A stretch of DNA of 64,000 nucleotides. Origin: an uncultured Poribacteria bacterium (GTDB lineage Bacteria > Poribacteria > WGA-4E > WGA-3G). A model generated the notes under the pieces. It ran no database searches and was not told the DNA's origin. It saw only the letters and a list, made by a program, of their open reading frames with translations. The stretch is taken from NCBI GenBank assembly GCA_951828385.1, contig OX639973.1, positions 4,455,200 through 4,519,199 of the forward strand, read 5' to 3'. Of the stretch, positions 16,559-25,716 are shown piece after piece (positions within the stretch are counted from its first letter, which is position 1; each line of letters starts with the position of its first letter). A program made the translations under genes and the position numbers.

Positions 16559-17980
16559 ATGCGTTCACCCAATATAATTTTAATGATGTGCGACGACCTT
16601 GGATATGGCGATGTCGGATTTAACGGAAATGAAATTATCAAAACCCCGAATTTGGACAAACTGGCGAGTCGTGGGATCCGATTTACGCGGTTTTACGCGG
16701 GCGGCCCGGTCTGTTCCCCAACGCGAGGGACGTGTTTGACCGGGAGACATTATTTTCGATACGGCATCACACATGCCAATCGTGGGCATCTACCCGCACA
16801 GGAAATGACACTGGCGCGCATGCTAAAATCGTTTGGCTATGCAACCGGACATTTTGGAAAATGGCATCTTGGAACGCTGGACCCGAATTATTCGGGGAAG
16901 CCGAATCGTAATCCTGCGCGTAATTACGCGCCGCCGTGGGAGCGGGATTACGATGCATCTTTTGCTACGGAATATGCAGTGCCAACGTGGGATCCCGCAG
17001 TCGGTGTCCAGAGTGGGGGTAGACGTTCGGAGCGACCATGGGCATCGCCTTACTACGAGAATGGGAAACTATCTACGGAGAATCTAAAAGGATGCGATTC
17101 CCGGGTGTTGATGGATCGCGCAATTCCATTTATTGAACAAACGCTTGAAAAAGGCGAACCGTTCTTTACGACAATCTGGTTTCACGCGCCGCATACCCCG
17201 GTCTTTGCCGGACCCGAATACCGCAAAATGTACGCCGAATACAGCGAAAATGAGCAACACTATTACGGCTGTATTACCGCAATAGACGATCAGGTCGGAC
17301 GGTTGTATCACACTTTGGCAGCATGGGGTGTCTCCCAAAACACGATGATCTGGTTCTGTGCGGACAACGGACCCGAAGGACGCACAGGTCAGGAGGGTCG
17401 TAACCGGGGCTCAACAGGTGGCTTGCGCGGACGCAAACGTTCTTTGTTTGATGGCGGTGTCGGCGTGCCTGCACTCTTGCACTGGCCGGGTCATGCAGAC
17501 CCCGGACGTGTGGTGGAAATGCCGTGCAGCACCCTCGATTACTTCCCGACAATCGCCGAAACCCTGCAATTTGAAATGCCCGATAATCGCCCCATTGACG
17601 GTATCAGTCTGCTACCGACCATTGAAGGAGACATGACGGAACGTCCGACCCCGATTCCGTATCGGTTCAATAGTGGAAAAAACGCGATGTTTCACGCACC
17701 GACGATCGCTATGATGGATAACCGATATAAATGCTTGACCAATCTATCAAATGATGGCAGCGAAGATTTGTGTTTTGATATGATTGAAGACCGCGCAGAA
17801 ACCATCAACTTGGCAGACGAACAACGCGAGCGATTAGGGCAAACCCGCAAGTCCCTGCGTCAATGGCTCCACTCCTGTAAGGTGAGTCATAAGGGTGGGG
17901 ATTATGATGAGGCGTTTGAACCTGTTGCACCGTTTGAGGATGTCACAGGAGATTGGCTGTCAAGAAGAAACAGAAATTAG
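16559..17980 (+). CDS. Cys-type sulfatase (arylsulfatase family)
   Basis: 473 residues. Alkaline-phosphatase superfamily sulfatase: NIILMMCDDLGYGD (calcium Asp pair), CSPTRGTCLTGR at residues 52-63 with the Cys converted to formylglycine, GHFGKWHLG, IWFHAPHTPV and WFCADNGPEG. Such enzymes hydrolyse sulfate esters, often of polysaccharides. No signal peptide is seen, so it is predicted cytoplasmic unless export is unusual. Start at 16559 rather than the ATG at 16547 because GGAGG is at 16549-16553. Maturation needs a functional formylglycine-generating enzyme; the FGE-like protein at 7.1 kb lacks the cysteines. Confidence 0.92.
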   Translation: MRSPNIILMMCDDLGYGDVGFNGNEIIKTPNLDKLASRGIRFTRFYAGGPVCSPTRGTCLTGRHYFRYGITHANRGHLPAQEMTLARMLKSFGYATGHFGKWHLGTLDPNYSGKPNRNPARNYAPPWERDYDASFATEYAVPTWDPAVGVQSGGRRSERPWASPYYENGKLSTENLKGCDSRVLMDRAIPFIEQTLEKGEPFFTTIWFHAPHTPVFAGPEYRKMYAEYSENEQHYYGCITAIDDQVGRLYHTLAAWGVSQNTMIWFCADNGPEGRTGQEGRNRGSTGGLRGRKRSLFDGGVGVPALLHWPGHADPGRVVEMPCSTLDYFPTIAETLQFEMPDNRPIDGISLLPTIEGDMTERPTPIPYRFNSGKNAMFHAPTIAMMDNRYKCLTNLSNDGSEDLCFDMIEDRAETINLADEQRERLGQTRKSLRQWLHSCKVSHKGGDYDEAFEPVAPFEDVTGDWLSRRNRN

Positions 17981-18032
17981 TCGGGGCTATTTAGGGTAGT
18001 GGGTTGTCCAGTCTAAAGTTGCAAGTAACCCT

Positions 18033-18100
18033 GTTCGTAGTAGGGCAATTCATTGCCCGTTCTGACCTACGGACGTGCGATAAATCGCACTACTACGAAC
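18033..18100. repeat. Nested palindromic repeat, family 3, copy A
   Basis: Outer arms GTTCGTAGTA / TACTACGAAC enclose two inner perfect palindromes, GGGCAATTCATTGCCC (18043-18058) and GTGCGATAAATCGCAC (18075-18090). The same start (GTTCGTAGTAGGGCAATT) and end (ACTACGAAC) recur at 26260-26362 with a different interior. The surrounding gap 17981-18243 has no gene. Confidence 0.7.
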
Positions 18101-18243
18101 TAATCTATCTATAATTTTAGTGTGGACAGCCCAGTAGATTTTATTTTTGGTAAATTTGCTGGTATGAACCAGCATCTGATGTAAGACGACTCACTTTCAG
18201 AAAGAAGAGTCAACCCTTACACGATAAAAAAGCCTCGCGAGTT

Positions 18244-18966
18244 TTAGTTATCATTATCATCATCCTGTTTATTCTCATCCTGTCCTCGAAGTTGCTGAAG
18301 ATGTAAAAGTGCAGCGTTCATTTCCTGACGTTCCGCATCTGTGAGTCTTTCTCCCAAAAACTGTTTTCGTAGGAGATTCAGATAAGTGTGGACTTCTGGG
18401 ATGTCTCCGTATTTTTCCACATATAATAATCGCTGGGTCTCAATGAGTCCCTCAGGATCCTTCTTCATCCATGCCTCTACTTCATTTTTAGGTTCATCTT
18501 GTGGTGGTAGATACATATCGGGAGGCAGTGCGCTGATAAATCTCAGTGCTCTTAGGTTTTCTGTATTTGGGAAGAGGCGGTACATGGCTTCAGAAAGAGC
18601 GATGGCTTGCTCAAGTGTGATATTATCCTTGGGTTTTAGATCAAATACTATAATGTAGCGGAGCTCGGGAATGTCCCCGAACTGCTTGAGGAGTTGGGCG
18701 AAATAATATTTGTTACGCAACTCGGGGTCTTCTGTTTCGGGCCAGTTTGGCGGTGGGTTCAACGCTAATAGCTCAGCGACATCCGCATCTGTGAGTTCCC
18801 ACGATTCACCTGTGGCTCCGGAGGGCCATTTGAATTCGGATACAAAGGTGCCTGTTGGATTGATGGGGTCGTCCTCGCTGTCGCCACACCCCCCAAAAGA
18901 GAGTAAACTGACGAGAATTGTAAGTATGAAAAAAGAACAGATCCCGAGAAGATTGAGAGTTTTCAT
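18244..18966 (-). CDS. Hypothetical lipoprotein
   Basis: 240 residues. Hydrophobic signal followed by SFGGCGDSEDDPINP, a plausible lipobox with Cys27, then a helical soluble domain with repeated ELRYIIVFDLK / LRFISALPPDM segments and an acidic tail (ENKQDDDNDN). Not recognised; predicted anchored in the outer or cytoplasmic membrane. ATG at 18966 is preceded by AAGGAGA; in-frame codons further upstream fall in repeat DNA and were rejected. Confidence 0.75.
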   Translation of the reverse strand: MKTLNLLGICSFFILTILVSLLSFGGCGDSEDDPINPTGTFVSEFKWPSGATGESWELTDADVAELLALNPPPNWPETEDPELRNKYYFAQLLKQFGDIPELRYIIVFDLKPKDNITLEQAIALSEAMYRLFPNTENLRALRFISALPPDMYLPPQDEPKNEVEAWMKKDPEGLIETQRLLYVEKYGDIPEVHTYLNLLRKQFLGERLTDAERQEMNAALLHLQQLRGQDENKQDDDNDN

Positions 18967-18990
18967 GAAGTCTCCTTTAACGTGAGCTCG

Positions 18991-19156
18991 GTTTATAGGG
19001 AAGCCTATAAATAAGTGGACATTTTTGTAGCATAATGCACGTCGCATCTGGGCGAGTACGCCGCAAAACTGTTAGTTTGGGTTTCCAGTTTGAATGCCTG
19101 TTATAGGTATTCAGACTGCTTGAAAGTGCCCAATTAACTATAGGTTTTACTATATA
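18991..19156. repeat. MITE-like element, family 2, copy A
   Basis: Ends GTTTATAGGG / TTTTACTATATAAC are loosely inverted. Inside are a near-perfect palindrome (GAATGCCTGTTATAGGTATTC with CAG...CTG arms, 19086-19118) and the words AGTGCCCAATTAA. A second copy is at 28693-28821. This copy also contains a GCGAGTACGCCGCAAAA word shared with 26330-26347. Confidence 0.6.
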
Positions 19157-19249
19157 ACTAACGCAAGTTGCTATGTAGTGTTTACATTGCCGGGCTATTT
19201 AGTTTTCTGGATTTTTTCTTATATTTTCACAGTTGTTAATATTTTGAGA

Positions 19250-19393
19250 TAAAAAAATGCAGCGTAACTTTTCACGCTGCATCTGCTATACTTCACCATA
19301 AAATGATTGGAATCCATCTGCAAGGATGGAGCAGATCAAAATTGACGCGTCAACGATTAATTTTACTTGACATTTAATAATATATGTAGTATA
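19250..19393 (-). ncRNA. Candidate small RNA with promoter and terminator
   Basis: Read on the minus strand: TTGCTA (19415-19410), 16-base spacer, TATACT (19393-19388), predicted start about 19381; then a perfect 9-bp stem ATGCAGCGT/ACGCTGCAT (19257-19282) followed by seven T. This would give an RNA of about 130 bases with no open frame. Purely signal-based. Confidence 0.3.
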
Positions 19394-19395
19394 AT
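19367..19395 (+). promoter_or_regulatory. Consensus sigma70 promoter P1 of the Rieske cassette
   Basis: TTGACA (19367-19372), 17-base spacer, TATAAT (19390-19395): perfect consensus. A 12-bp palindrome TTGACGCGTCAA ends 13 bases upstream and could be an operator. Confidence 0.6.
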
Positions 19396-19594
19396 AATTA
19401 ATACAGATTTAGCAAAAATATGTATGCTGAAAATAAGGTGTTTGTGACAAATAGATTGGCGTTTTTAAGGTACACATTCTAACGGAATATTTTGTAACAC
19501 TTGCCTAATTTTTTTCGTGTATTTCAGTGAAAAGTGCCACCCCAAAGTTCGCTTTTCAAATACTACTTTGTTTTTAATTATTATCTATTTCCTA

Positions 19595-19623
19595 TTGAAA
19601 TTTTAATATGAGTATGATATACT
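19595..19623 (+). promoter_or_regulatory. Sigma70-type promoter P2 of the Rieske cassette
   Basis: TTGAAA (19595-19600), 17-base spacer, TATACT (19618-19623), with the start codon at 19680. Confidence 0.5.
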
Positions 19624-19679
19624 ACTTTGTGGTAGTTAAGTTTTGACGATCGAAATACAATTTGGAGGAACGTAATATT

Positions 19680-21416
19680 ATGGGACATCAAACGCAAAAC
19701 TGGGTGAAAGTCGCCGAGTTAAGTGAGGTGCCTGAAGGACAACCGAAAGCGATTCAGATGGGTGAAGGGCGCAGCATCGCGCTTTTCAATGTTGATGGAA
19801 AGATTTACGCAACGGATAACCAGTGTCCGCACATGGGATATCCACTCACACGCGGAACCGTCCGAAACGGTATCTTAACATGTGATTGGCACCGCCGCAG
19901 TTTCGATTTGGAAGGTGGCGGTTGTTTCCATGTTGAATGCGACGATCTGCGCGTCTTTCCCGTTGAGCTTCGGGGTGATGACATTTGGATTGAACCCGGA
20001 GATATGACCTATCGCCGCGCAGAAGAGCATAAGCAGCTACTTCGAGAAGGTCTTTTGAGCGAAGACCGATGGACAATGTCCAAGGCGATCGCACTCTTAC
20101 TAAAGGGCGGTGTGCCGGAAGAAGAGGTCATGGGTTCGATTCTGGAACACGTCAGTCGGCACATTGCGACCTCTCACGGCGCAGAAGGCGGCAGCGATGT
20201 CTCCAAGCTAATCAATGGGCTTAAGGTGGGACGTAAATACAACGGTGCTGATAGACTTATCGCTGTTACCACTGCCGCTTGCTCTGCTGCAGGTCCTGCT
20301 TCAGAACGGCTGGAGGTGGTGCCGTTGCCTGAGCCGGTTGCGTGGGAGAAGATTAGTCGATGGGTTCGCAATTTCTCTTATGAAGGGCAGTCGGGACGCA
20401 TTGAACGATGCTTGTTCACTGCATATCACAAGGGTGATGCAGATAAGTTGTCCGCGCTCCTCTTTGAATGCGCAGTTGAACCGCATTTTATTGACGCACC
20501 GCATATTCCGCTCTATGTCAGTTATCTCGCTGAAGTCGTTGATGAATTTGGGTGGGAGCACGCAGCGGAATTGTTCTTCTACCTCGGAGCCCAACTCGTC
20601 GGACATCGTCCAGATGATCCGGAACGGTATCGGAGAGACGCGATTCAACTCATGAGAGAGATCCTCCCTACCGTTGAAGGGGCTGCCTTAGAGCGAACCG
20701 TTAAATTTGACGAAGATGATTTCGTTGCAGCACTCACAAGTGTCAATCTCCAACGATCATTTGAGGCAGTGCAGGCAGTCTTGGTTGATGGTGTCCAGTT
20801 AGACAGGATTATTACAACATTGGTCTTGCTCGCAGCAGACCGTATGGCAAGCACGCCTGTAAATGTTGATGCGGGTTGGGAAAACTTGACAACGGAACTC
20901 AACCTCGCGGCATCATTACGCAGTGCCCAACAGATTGGCGGAAATCTTGTCGCGGCGAAAGGTGTTTTTCACGTTGCGTGGCAAATCTTCGCAGATCGCT
21001 GGATAAACATTCCCACACGAGAACTCAGCGAACCTTTGGGTCAAGAAAAACTGGATGTCGCGAATGAGGCAGAGGGGCTCAAGCACATTATTGATACAAT
21101 TGAAACGCTCGATGTTCAAGGTGTCGGGTCAAAGGTGCTGGGTTACCTAAACGCGGGTTATTCTGCTGATCGGTTGATGGAAGAGATCGGTCATACAGTG
21201 CTGTGGGATGATACGGGAAGTGAGGTCCTACCGACGCTGCGTACCGTGTTTGAAGAATGGAAGCATGCCGACGGACATCCTGCACAGTACCAACTGTTGG
21301 TCGGATTGGCTCGCTATGTTACAGATATCCGATCGAACACGGATAATAAATCTGCAGCGACGACCGCGATGCGTTTTGCCGAAGGCAGAACAACAATTGA
21401 GGTCTTTGAGGAGTAA
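19680..21416 (+). CDS. Rieske [2Fe-2S] domain protein with large helical C-terminal domain (paralogue 1)
   Basis: 578 residues. Residues 1-110 are a Rieske ferredoxin domain with ligands Cys49-His51 (QCPHMGYP) and Cys68-His71 (LTCDWH). The remaining ~460 residues are helical and not recognised; they contain conserved His-rich stretches such as ILEHVSRHIATSHG and FECAVEPHFIDAPHI and a duplicated-looking core (FVAALTSVNLQRSFEAVQAV). Predicted cytoplasmic. Start chosen at ATG 19680 with GGAGG 11 bases upstream; it aligns exactly with the paralogue at 22728. An ankyrin gene follows after 6 bases and a paralogue after that, so this is a three-gene operon. Likely redox or oxygenase-related; reaction unknown. 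Confidence 0.88.
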   Translation: MGHQTQNWVKVAELSEVPEGQPKAIQMGEGRSIALFNVDGKIYATDNQCPHMGYPLTRGTVRNGILTCDWHRRSFDLEGGGCFHVECDDLRVFPVELRGDDIWIEPGDMTYRRAEEHKQLLREGLLSEDRWTMSKAIALLLKGGVPEEEVMGSILEHVSRHIATSHGAEGGSDVSKLINGLKVGRKYNGADRLIAVTTAACSAAGPASERLEVVPLPEPVAWEKISRWVRNFSYEGQSGRIERCLFTAYHKGDADKLSALLFECAVEPHFIDAPHIPLYVSYLAEVVDEFGWEHAAELFFYLGAQLVGHRPDDPERYRRDAIQLMREILPTVEGAALERTVKFDEDDFVAALTSVNLQRSFEAVQAVLVDGVQLDRIITTLVLLAADRMASTPVNVDAGWENLTTELNLAASLRSAQQIGGNLVAAKGVFHVAWQIFADRWINIPTRELSEPLGQEKLDVANEAEGLKHIIDTIETLDVQGVGSKVLGYLNAGYSADRLMEEIGHTVLWDDTGSEVLPTLRTVFEEWKHADGHPAQYQLLVGLARYVTDIRSNTDNKSAATTAMRFAEGRTTIEVFEE

Positions 21417-21422
21417 CAGCTA

Positions 21423-22685
21423 ATGGACCAAAACGCTCAGCACTTTCCACGTACGGAGTATATTGAGGCTGTGAATAAAGGGGACGCGAACCGCGTCAAA
21501 TCCTTGTTAGCAGATAATGACGCACTTCTTGCGTTCATTGATGCGCCTTGGTTTTCCTTTGATGCTCCCGCTATTGTGTTCGCCGCTGCGTCTGGTAACC
21601 GCGAACTCATCAAGGTTTTGCTTGATGCTGGTGCTGATATTGATGTCAAGAGCAGCTGGTGGGCAGGGGGTACATCGGCGTTACAGCACGCTGCGGGTTC
21701 GATGCTGAGTTACAACAGAGAACTCGCTGAATACTTCATCGAACAAGGAGCGACAATTGACGCGCACTCCGCTGCAGGCTTGGATATGTCCGACACGCTT
21801 GCGACGTTGATACGTGAAAACCCTGATGTCGTCAACGCTCCAGGGAGTGACGGTATGTCGCCATTGCATTTCGCTGCGACACGGCGAATCGCTGAATTGC
21901 TACTTGAAAACGGCGCAGATATAAACCTCCGGGACCGCGACCATTACGGGACCGCAGCGCAATGGACGCTGCGCAGACGACCTGAAGTGTGTCGCTATCT
22001 TCTTGAACAGGGTGCCGAGGCAGATGTTGTACTCTATTGTGCAATGGGTGATGTTGAACGCGCAAAGGCGGAATTTCAAAAAAATCCGGAACTCCTCAAT
22101 CTCCGGATTAATGTGAAATCGCCTAAAGGTTATGTAATACCAACGTCGGAGTCGCCTCAAATTGAGGAAGTTCCCGGTGGGCATGTCTATGCCTATCAGG
22201 TTGGACCCACCATGCCGCTGCTTGAGATTGCACTTCAATCTAAGCAGATGGCAATTGTTGATCTGTTGATTGACTCAGACTATGAGATTAATCTGCGAGA
22301 TTGGTATGCGCTTGTTGGGCAGGGCCCTGAACAGTTTGATACATTGGTGAAAGGGTTTCTTGCCAAAGGTCGGGACATCAACGCTTCTCAGAAGCATCGA
22401 CGTGGGATGTGGACACCCCTACATTGGGTTGCACAACGTGGTTTGACAAACGGTGTCGCCTGTTTATTGGCAAACGGTGCTGACCCGAATGTGACTGATG
22501 ATAAAGGGCAAACGCCGCTACACTTCATTGCCCAGAAGGGTGTCGGTAAAAACCAAGCAGCGTTGCTAATTGAACACGGTGCAGATCCAAACGCTCGTGA
22601 TGATGCAGGACAGACACCACTTGATTACGCCAAGAAAGCGAAACGGAAAACGGTTGCAACATTTCTAACAGAATTAGTTCGGTAA
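21423..22685 (+). CDS. Ankyrin-repeat protein
   Basis: 420 residues with ankyrin repeats over most of the length: GNRELIKVLLDAGADIDVKS, YNRELAEYFIEQGATIDAHS, DGMSPLHFAATRRIAELLLE then NGADINLRD, RRPEVCRYLLEQGAEADVVL, MWTPLHWVAQRGLTNGVACL then NGADPNVTD, and a last unit ending HGADPNARDDAGQTPLDYAK. A non-repeat insert near 220-260 (IEEVPGGHVYAYQVGP) breaks the array. Soluble, no signal. It lies between two Rieske paralogues with gaps of 6 and 42 bases, so it is probably a scaffold or inhibitor working with them. Confidence 0.88.
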   Translation: MDQNAQHFPRTEYIEAVNKGDANRVKSLLADNDALLAFIDAPWFSFDAPAIVFAAASGNRELIKVLLDAGADIDVKSSWWAGGTSALQHAAGSMLSYNRELAEYFIEQGATIDAHSAAGLDMSDTLATLIRENPDVVNAPGSDGMSPLHFAATRRIAELLLENGADINLRDRDHYGTAAQWTLRRRPEVCRYLLEQGAEADVVLYCAMGDVERAKAEFQKNPELLNLRINVKSPKGYVIPTSESPQIEEVPGGHVYAYQVGPTMPLLEIALQSKQMAIVDLLIDSDYEINLRDWYALVGQGPEQFDTLVKGFLAKGRDINASQKHRRGMWTPLHWVAQRGLTNGVACLLANGADPNVTDDKGQTPLHFIAQKGVGKNQAALLIEHGADPNARDDAGQTPLDYAKKAKRKTVATFLTELVR

Positions 22686-22727
22686 GAACAGGCGTGTCTT
22701 ACCAGTAATATGATAGGAGAAATTATA

Positions 22728-24467
22728 GTGTTATCCGAAAATGGAAATTTCGTCAAAGTCGCTGCCCTCAGTGAAGTCGCAGACGGGAAACCGAGGGCGG
22801 TCAGAGTTGAAGGACATAGCATTGCGCTCTTTCAGCATGAAGGGGCTGTCTACGCGACAGATAACCAGTGTCCACACATGGGCTATCCATTGGTGAGAGG
22901 ACGCGTCCGAAAAGGTGTTTTATCGTGCGATTGGCACGGTTGGAGTTACGACATGGAAGGTGGCGGATGTTTCACCGGCGGTTGTGATGACCTTGCCACG
23001 TTCCCCGTTGAAGTTCGCGATGGCGATATCTATATAGATGTTGCCAACGGCGGAAAGAAACGGGATGATGCCCATTTTTTGTTATTGAAAGAGGGTTTAC
23101 TATCCCACGACAGCTGGACGCTTTCTAAAGCTATTGCCATTATGTTAGCAAGGGGCGTTTCCGAAGACGAGACATTAGAGATAATGGTTAAGCACATGGT
23201 GCGCCATATTTCTACAAGTGAGGGCGGTGGTGGAAGCCTATCAATGATGATGAATGGACTTAAGGTCGCGCACATGTATGAACCCGAAGACCGACTCATT
23301 CCGTTGATGATGTCGGCAACAGGTGCAGCGGGTACGCTCGGTGATCGACCGGACCGCCAGCCCTTACCACCACCTATTGACTGGGAAAAACTCGAAAACT
23401 GGATTCGAGTTTTCACCGCCGATAAAGAGTGGGAAGGTATCGAAAAATGCCTTATCACCGCACGACAATTGGGCGGACATGATGAGAAGATTATCCCGCT
23501 TTTCTTTCAATGTGCGGTTGAATCCTTCTTCCTCAACCATTCTGACAACCTCATCCATCTTTCACACTTGGCTGAATTGCAAGCACAATTCGGATGGGAG
23601 CTTACTGGGGAGTTAGTCTGCAGCCTCGGCGCAAAGATTCTTGGGCAGGGACGTGGTAGACCCGGTGAACTTCACCGTGAAGCCATCCAAAAACTCGGAG
23701 AAATTGATCATATTTTTGATGAGCTGCCACAAGGCACATCCGCCGAGAGTGCTGCTGATTACGATGAAGATAAATTTTCAGCAGCGCTCGTGAGTGGTGA
23801 TCTCGACGAGGTCTTTGATGCTGTAACCGAAATGCTCACCGCTGGTGTCCCTATTAACACGCTCGCAACAACTATGGTCATGACTGCTGGCGATAGGATG
23901 GCACGCACACCCGTGAACATGAGTCCGGGGTGGTGGGATCTACAGGAAGAGATGGAGTTGGGATATACGGTGAGAAAGGTGCTTCGATACGGTGGCACCA
24001 AAGTCGCTGCGAAGGCACTCTACCATGCCGCATGGCGATTCTTCAACAACCGATGGCTTAACATTCGGCATCAACCCATCACAGCGTCGAGGGCATCTAC
24101 AACGCCTATAGAGCTTGATGAAGATGCGGCGATCACCGAAATTTTAGACGGTATTGAGTCTGTCCGTATCCAAGAAATTGGACGACGGACGCGTGAGTAT
24201 CTTAATGCCGGAGGCTCGGCGGAACGGTTAATGGCTGAAATGGGGCTATGTATCCTCAAGGATGATAGAGGCGACAATCTCCTCAGTTCAATTAACATAG
24301 TGTCTGAGGAATGGAAAACGTGCGAGTCGCATCCTGCCAGAAATCAGTTGATTGTTGGGTTAGCACGCTGGGCAACGGATATCCGCAGAAATGCGGGCAA
24401 CGATTCTGCCGTGCAAACTGCGCATCGTTTCGCACGCGGTGAGACCGCGACGGAACTCTATGAATAG
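22728..24467 (+). CDS. Rieske [2Fe-2S] domain protein with large helical C-terminal domain (paralogue 2)
   Basis: 579 residues, same architecture as the gene at 19680: ligands Cys48-His50 (QCPHMGYP) and Cys67-His70 (LSCDWH), then the helical domain (LLKEGLLSHDSWTLSKAIAI, KHMVRHISTSEGGGG, FSAALVSGDLDEVFDAVTEM, DRMARTPVNMSPGWWDLQEE). GTG at 22728 is the likely start: AGGAGA is 7 bases upstream and the N-terminus then matches the paralogue residue for residue. The upstream ATG at 22710 contains the ribosome site and is rejected. A strong terminator follows, closing the cassette. Confidence 0.87.
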   Translation: MLSENGNFVKVAALSEVADGKPRAVRVEGHSIALFQHEGAVYATDNQCPHMGYPLVRGRVRKGVLSCDWHGWSYDMEGGGCFTGGCDDLATFPVEVRDGDIYIDVANGGKKRDDAHFLLLKEGLLSHDSWTLSKAIAIMLARGVSEDETLEIMVKHMVRHISTSEGGGGSLSMMMNGLKVAHMYEPEDRLIPLMMSATGAAGTLGDRPDRQPLPPPIDWEKLENWIRVFTADKEWEGIEKCLITARQLGGHDEKIIPLFFQCAVESFFLNHSDNLIHLSHLAELQAQFGWELTGELVCSLGAKILGQGRGRPGELHREAIQKLGEIDHIFDELPQGTSAESAADYDEDKFSAALVSGDLDEVFDAVTEMLTAGVPINTLATTMVMTAGDRMARTPVNMSPGWWDLQEEMELGYTVRKVLRYGGTKVAAKALYHAAWRFFNNRWLNIRHQPITASRASTTPIELDEDAAITEILDGIESVRIQEIGRRTREYLNAGGSAERLMAEMGLCILKDDRGDNLLSSINIVSEEWKTCESHPARNQLIVGLARWATDIRRNAGNDSAVQTAHRFARGETATELYE

Positions 24468-24480
24468 CCAGTTTACTGGT

Positions 24481-24524
24481 AAAGTAGGGCGAGGTTTTTG
24501 TGTTTCAGCCCTACTTTTTTTATT
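24481..24524 (+). terminator. Rho-independent terminator of the Rieske cassette
   Basis: AAAGTAGGGC (24481-24490) pairs with GCCCTACTTT (24508-24517), followed by TTTTATTATT. Strong 10-bp stem. Confidence 0.8.
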
Positions 24525-24681
24525 ATTCAACTTACGTTAGTATAATGTTACACTTTCTATCAAATTATTTTTTCGTACGGAAAAGAAAAAATATCTATGA
24601 ACCCTCGCGCCCACTGTAGTTACGCCGATACCCTCTATACCCTCAATGTTACGCCAGTGTAACATTTTTAGGCTTTATTAT

Positions 24682-25716
24682 ATGAAAAATTTACTTGTCT
24701 GTTTTCTGTTTAATTTGTTATGTTTATCAGTCCAAGGGGCAGCGTTGGAGTTCGCTTTTCAGCTTGGCGAGAAGCAGCAGCCACGCCTCGACGAATTGCT
24801 CCCCGATGTCGCGCGACAGATGGCATTTAGTAAACATAGCACGAAGTTGATAACGAAAGGGATGGCGGGTGCCGTCGTAGCGTGGGATATCCAGAGCCGA
24901 CAAAAACGAGCGATCGGCAACATCCATACGAAGCGTTGGTTTTCCTATGCCACCGGCACAGATCAACTCTTAGTCCAAAAAGCGGATGATAACATTACCG
25001 TCCTCTCCGTAGACAGTGGCGATGAAACACGACTGACGCATGGACAGTATGAAAGCGGTAGTCTCTCTACGGACGGCACGCTTGCGGCGTTATCAAAAGG
25101 TGATAATGAGGTTGAGGTCTGGCAACTCACTCAGCAGAGCCCAGAGCGTGTGAAAAGTGAGGAATCTGCCCAAAAGTTGAAAACCCTACTGACAGATTTC
25201 CCTGTTAGAAACGGCCTCACACTCTCTGATGACGGTCAATTGATCGCGGCAGCAGAAGGCAGCTACCGAGACGGTGAGGGGCATCGGACAGTCATTGAGG
25301 TTTGGAACACAACCGATACGGATCCGATCCAAGTTCTCAATACCGGCGAGATTTTGGGAATTTGGAACGTGCTATTTTCACCTGATGCGACAATGGTAGC
25401 CGTTGACACACAGAAAAATGCACAATCCGGGATCCGTGTCTGGGAAGTTGGGACAGGCAGGCAACGTCTTGCGAAGAGCGGTTTTGAGGCGTATTGGACG
25501 CGTGCACTCGCCTTTTCGCCGACTTCAGATTATCTCGCTTCGGGGGATGAGGCAGGGAATCTGCGGGTGTGGGACCTCTCTGAGGGCGAATCGGTCATTT
25601 GGGAGACCTACCCGACCGGTATTCAAGCGTTAGCATTCTCGCCAAGTGGTGAATATCTCGCTGTTGCACTATGGGATGCCACAATTCAGATATTACACTG
25701 GAGGAAAAAACAGTGA
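24682..25716 (+). CDS. Secreted WD40-repeat protein
   Basis: 344 residues. Signal peptide (KNLLVCFLFNLLCLSVQGA), then WD40-type blades: SGSLSTDGTLAALSKGDNEV then EVWQL, GLTLSDDGQLIAAAEG, NVLFSPDATMVAVDTQ with IRVWEVGTG, ALAFSPTSDYLASGDEAG with LRVWDLSEG, and ALAFSPSGEYLAVALWDATI. Probable periplasmic or surface propeller for protein binding. ATG at 24682 chosen because it starts the signal peptide. Its stop overlaps the next gene (GTGA), so the two are coupled. Confidence 0.82.
   Translation: MKNLLVCFLFNLLCLSVQGAALEFAFQLGEKQQPRLDELLPDVARQMAFSKHSTKLITKGMAGAVVAWDIQSRQKRAIGNIHTKRWFSYATGTDQLLVQKADDNITVLSVDSGDETRLTHGQYESGSLSTDGTLAALSKGDNEVEVWQLTQQSPERVKSEESAQKLKTLLTDFPVRNGLTLSDDGQLIAAAEGSYRDGEGHRTVIEVWNTTDTDPIQVLNTGEILGIWNVLFSPDATMVAVDTQKNAQSGIRVWEVGTGRQRLAKSGFEAYWTRALAFSPTSDYLASGDEAGNLRVWDLSEGESVIWETYPTGIQALAFSPSGEYLAVALWDATIQILHWRKKQ

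Larger units (their letters stand above)
19157..19661. other. Long non-coding region upstream of the Rieske cassette
   Basis: About 500 bases without a supported gene. It holds a TAACGCAAGTTGC word (end of repeat family 1), a minus-strand terminator hairpin (19250-19282), a perfect 12-bp palindrome TTGACGCGTCAA (19342-19353) and two good plus-strand promoters. It therefore looks regulatory. Confidence 0.5.

Noticed and set aside
18232-18243. CTCGCGAG palindrome with flanking A/T runs as a terminator for the lipoprotein gene
   Set aside because: Stem is only a 4-bp self-complement without loop, so it cannot form a stable terminator hairpin.
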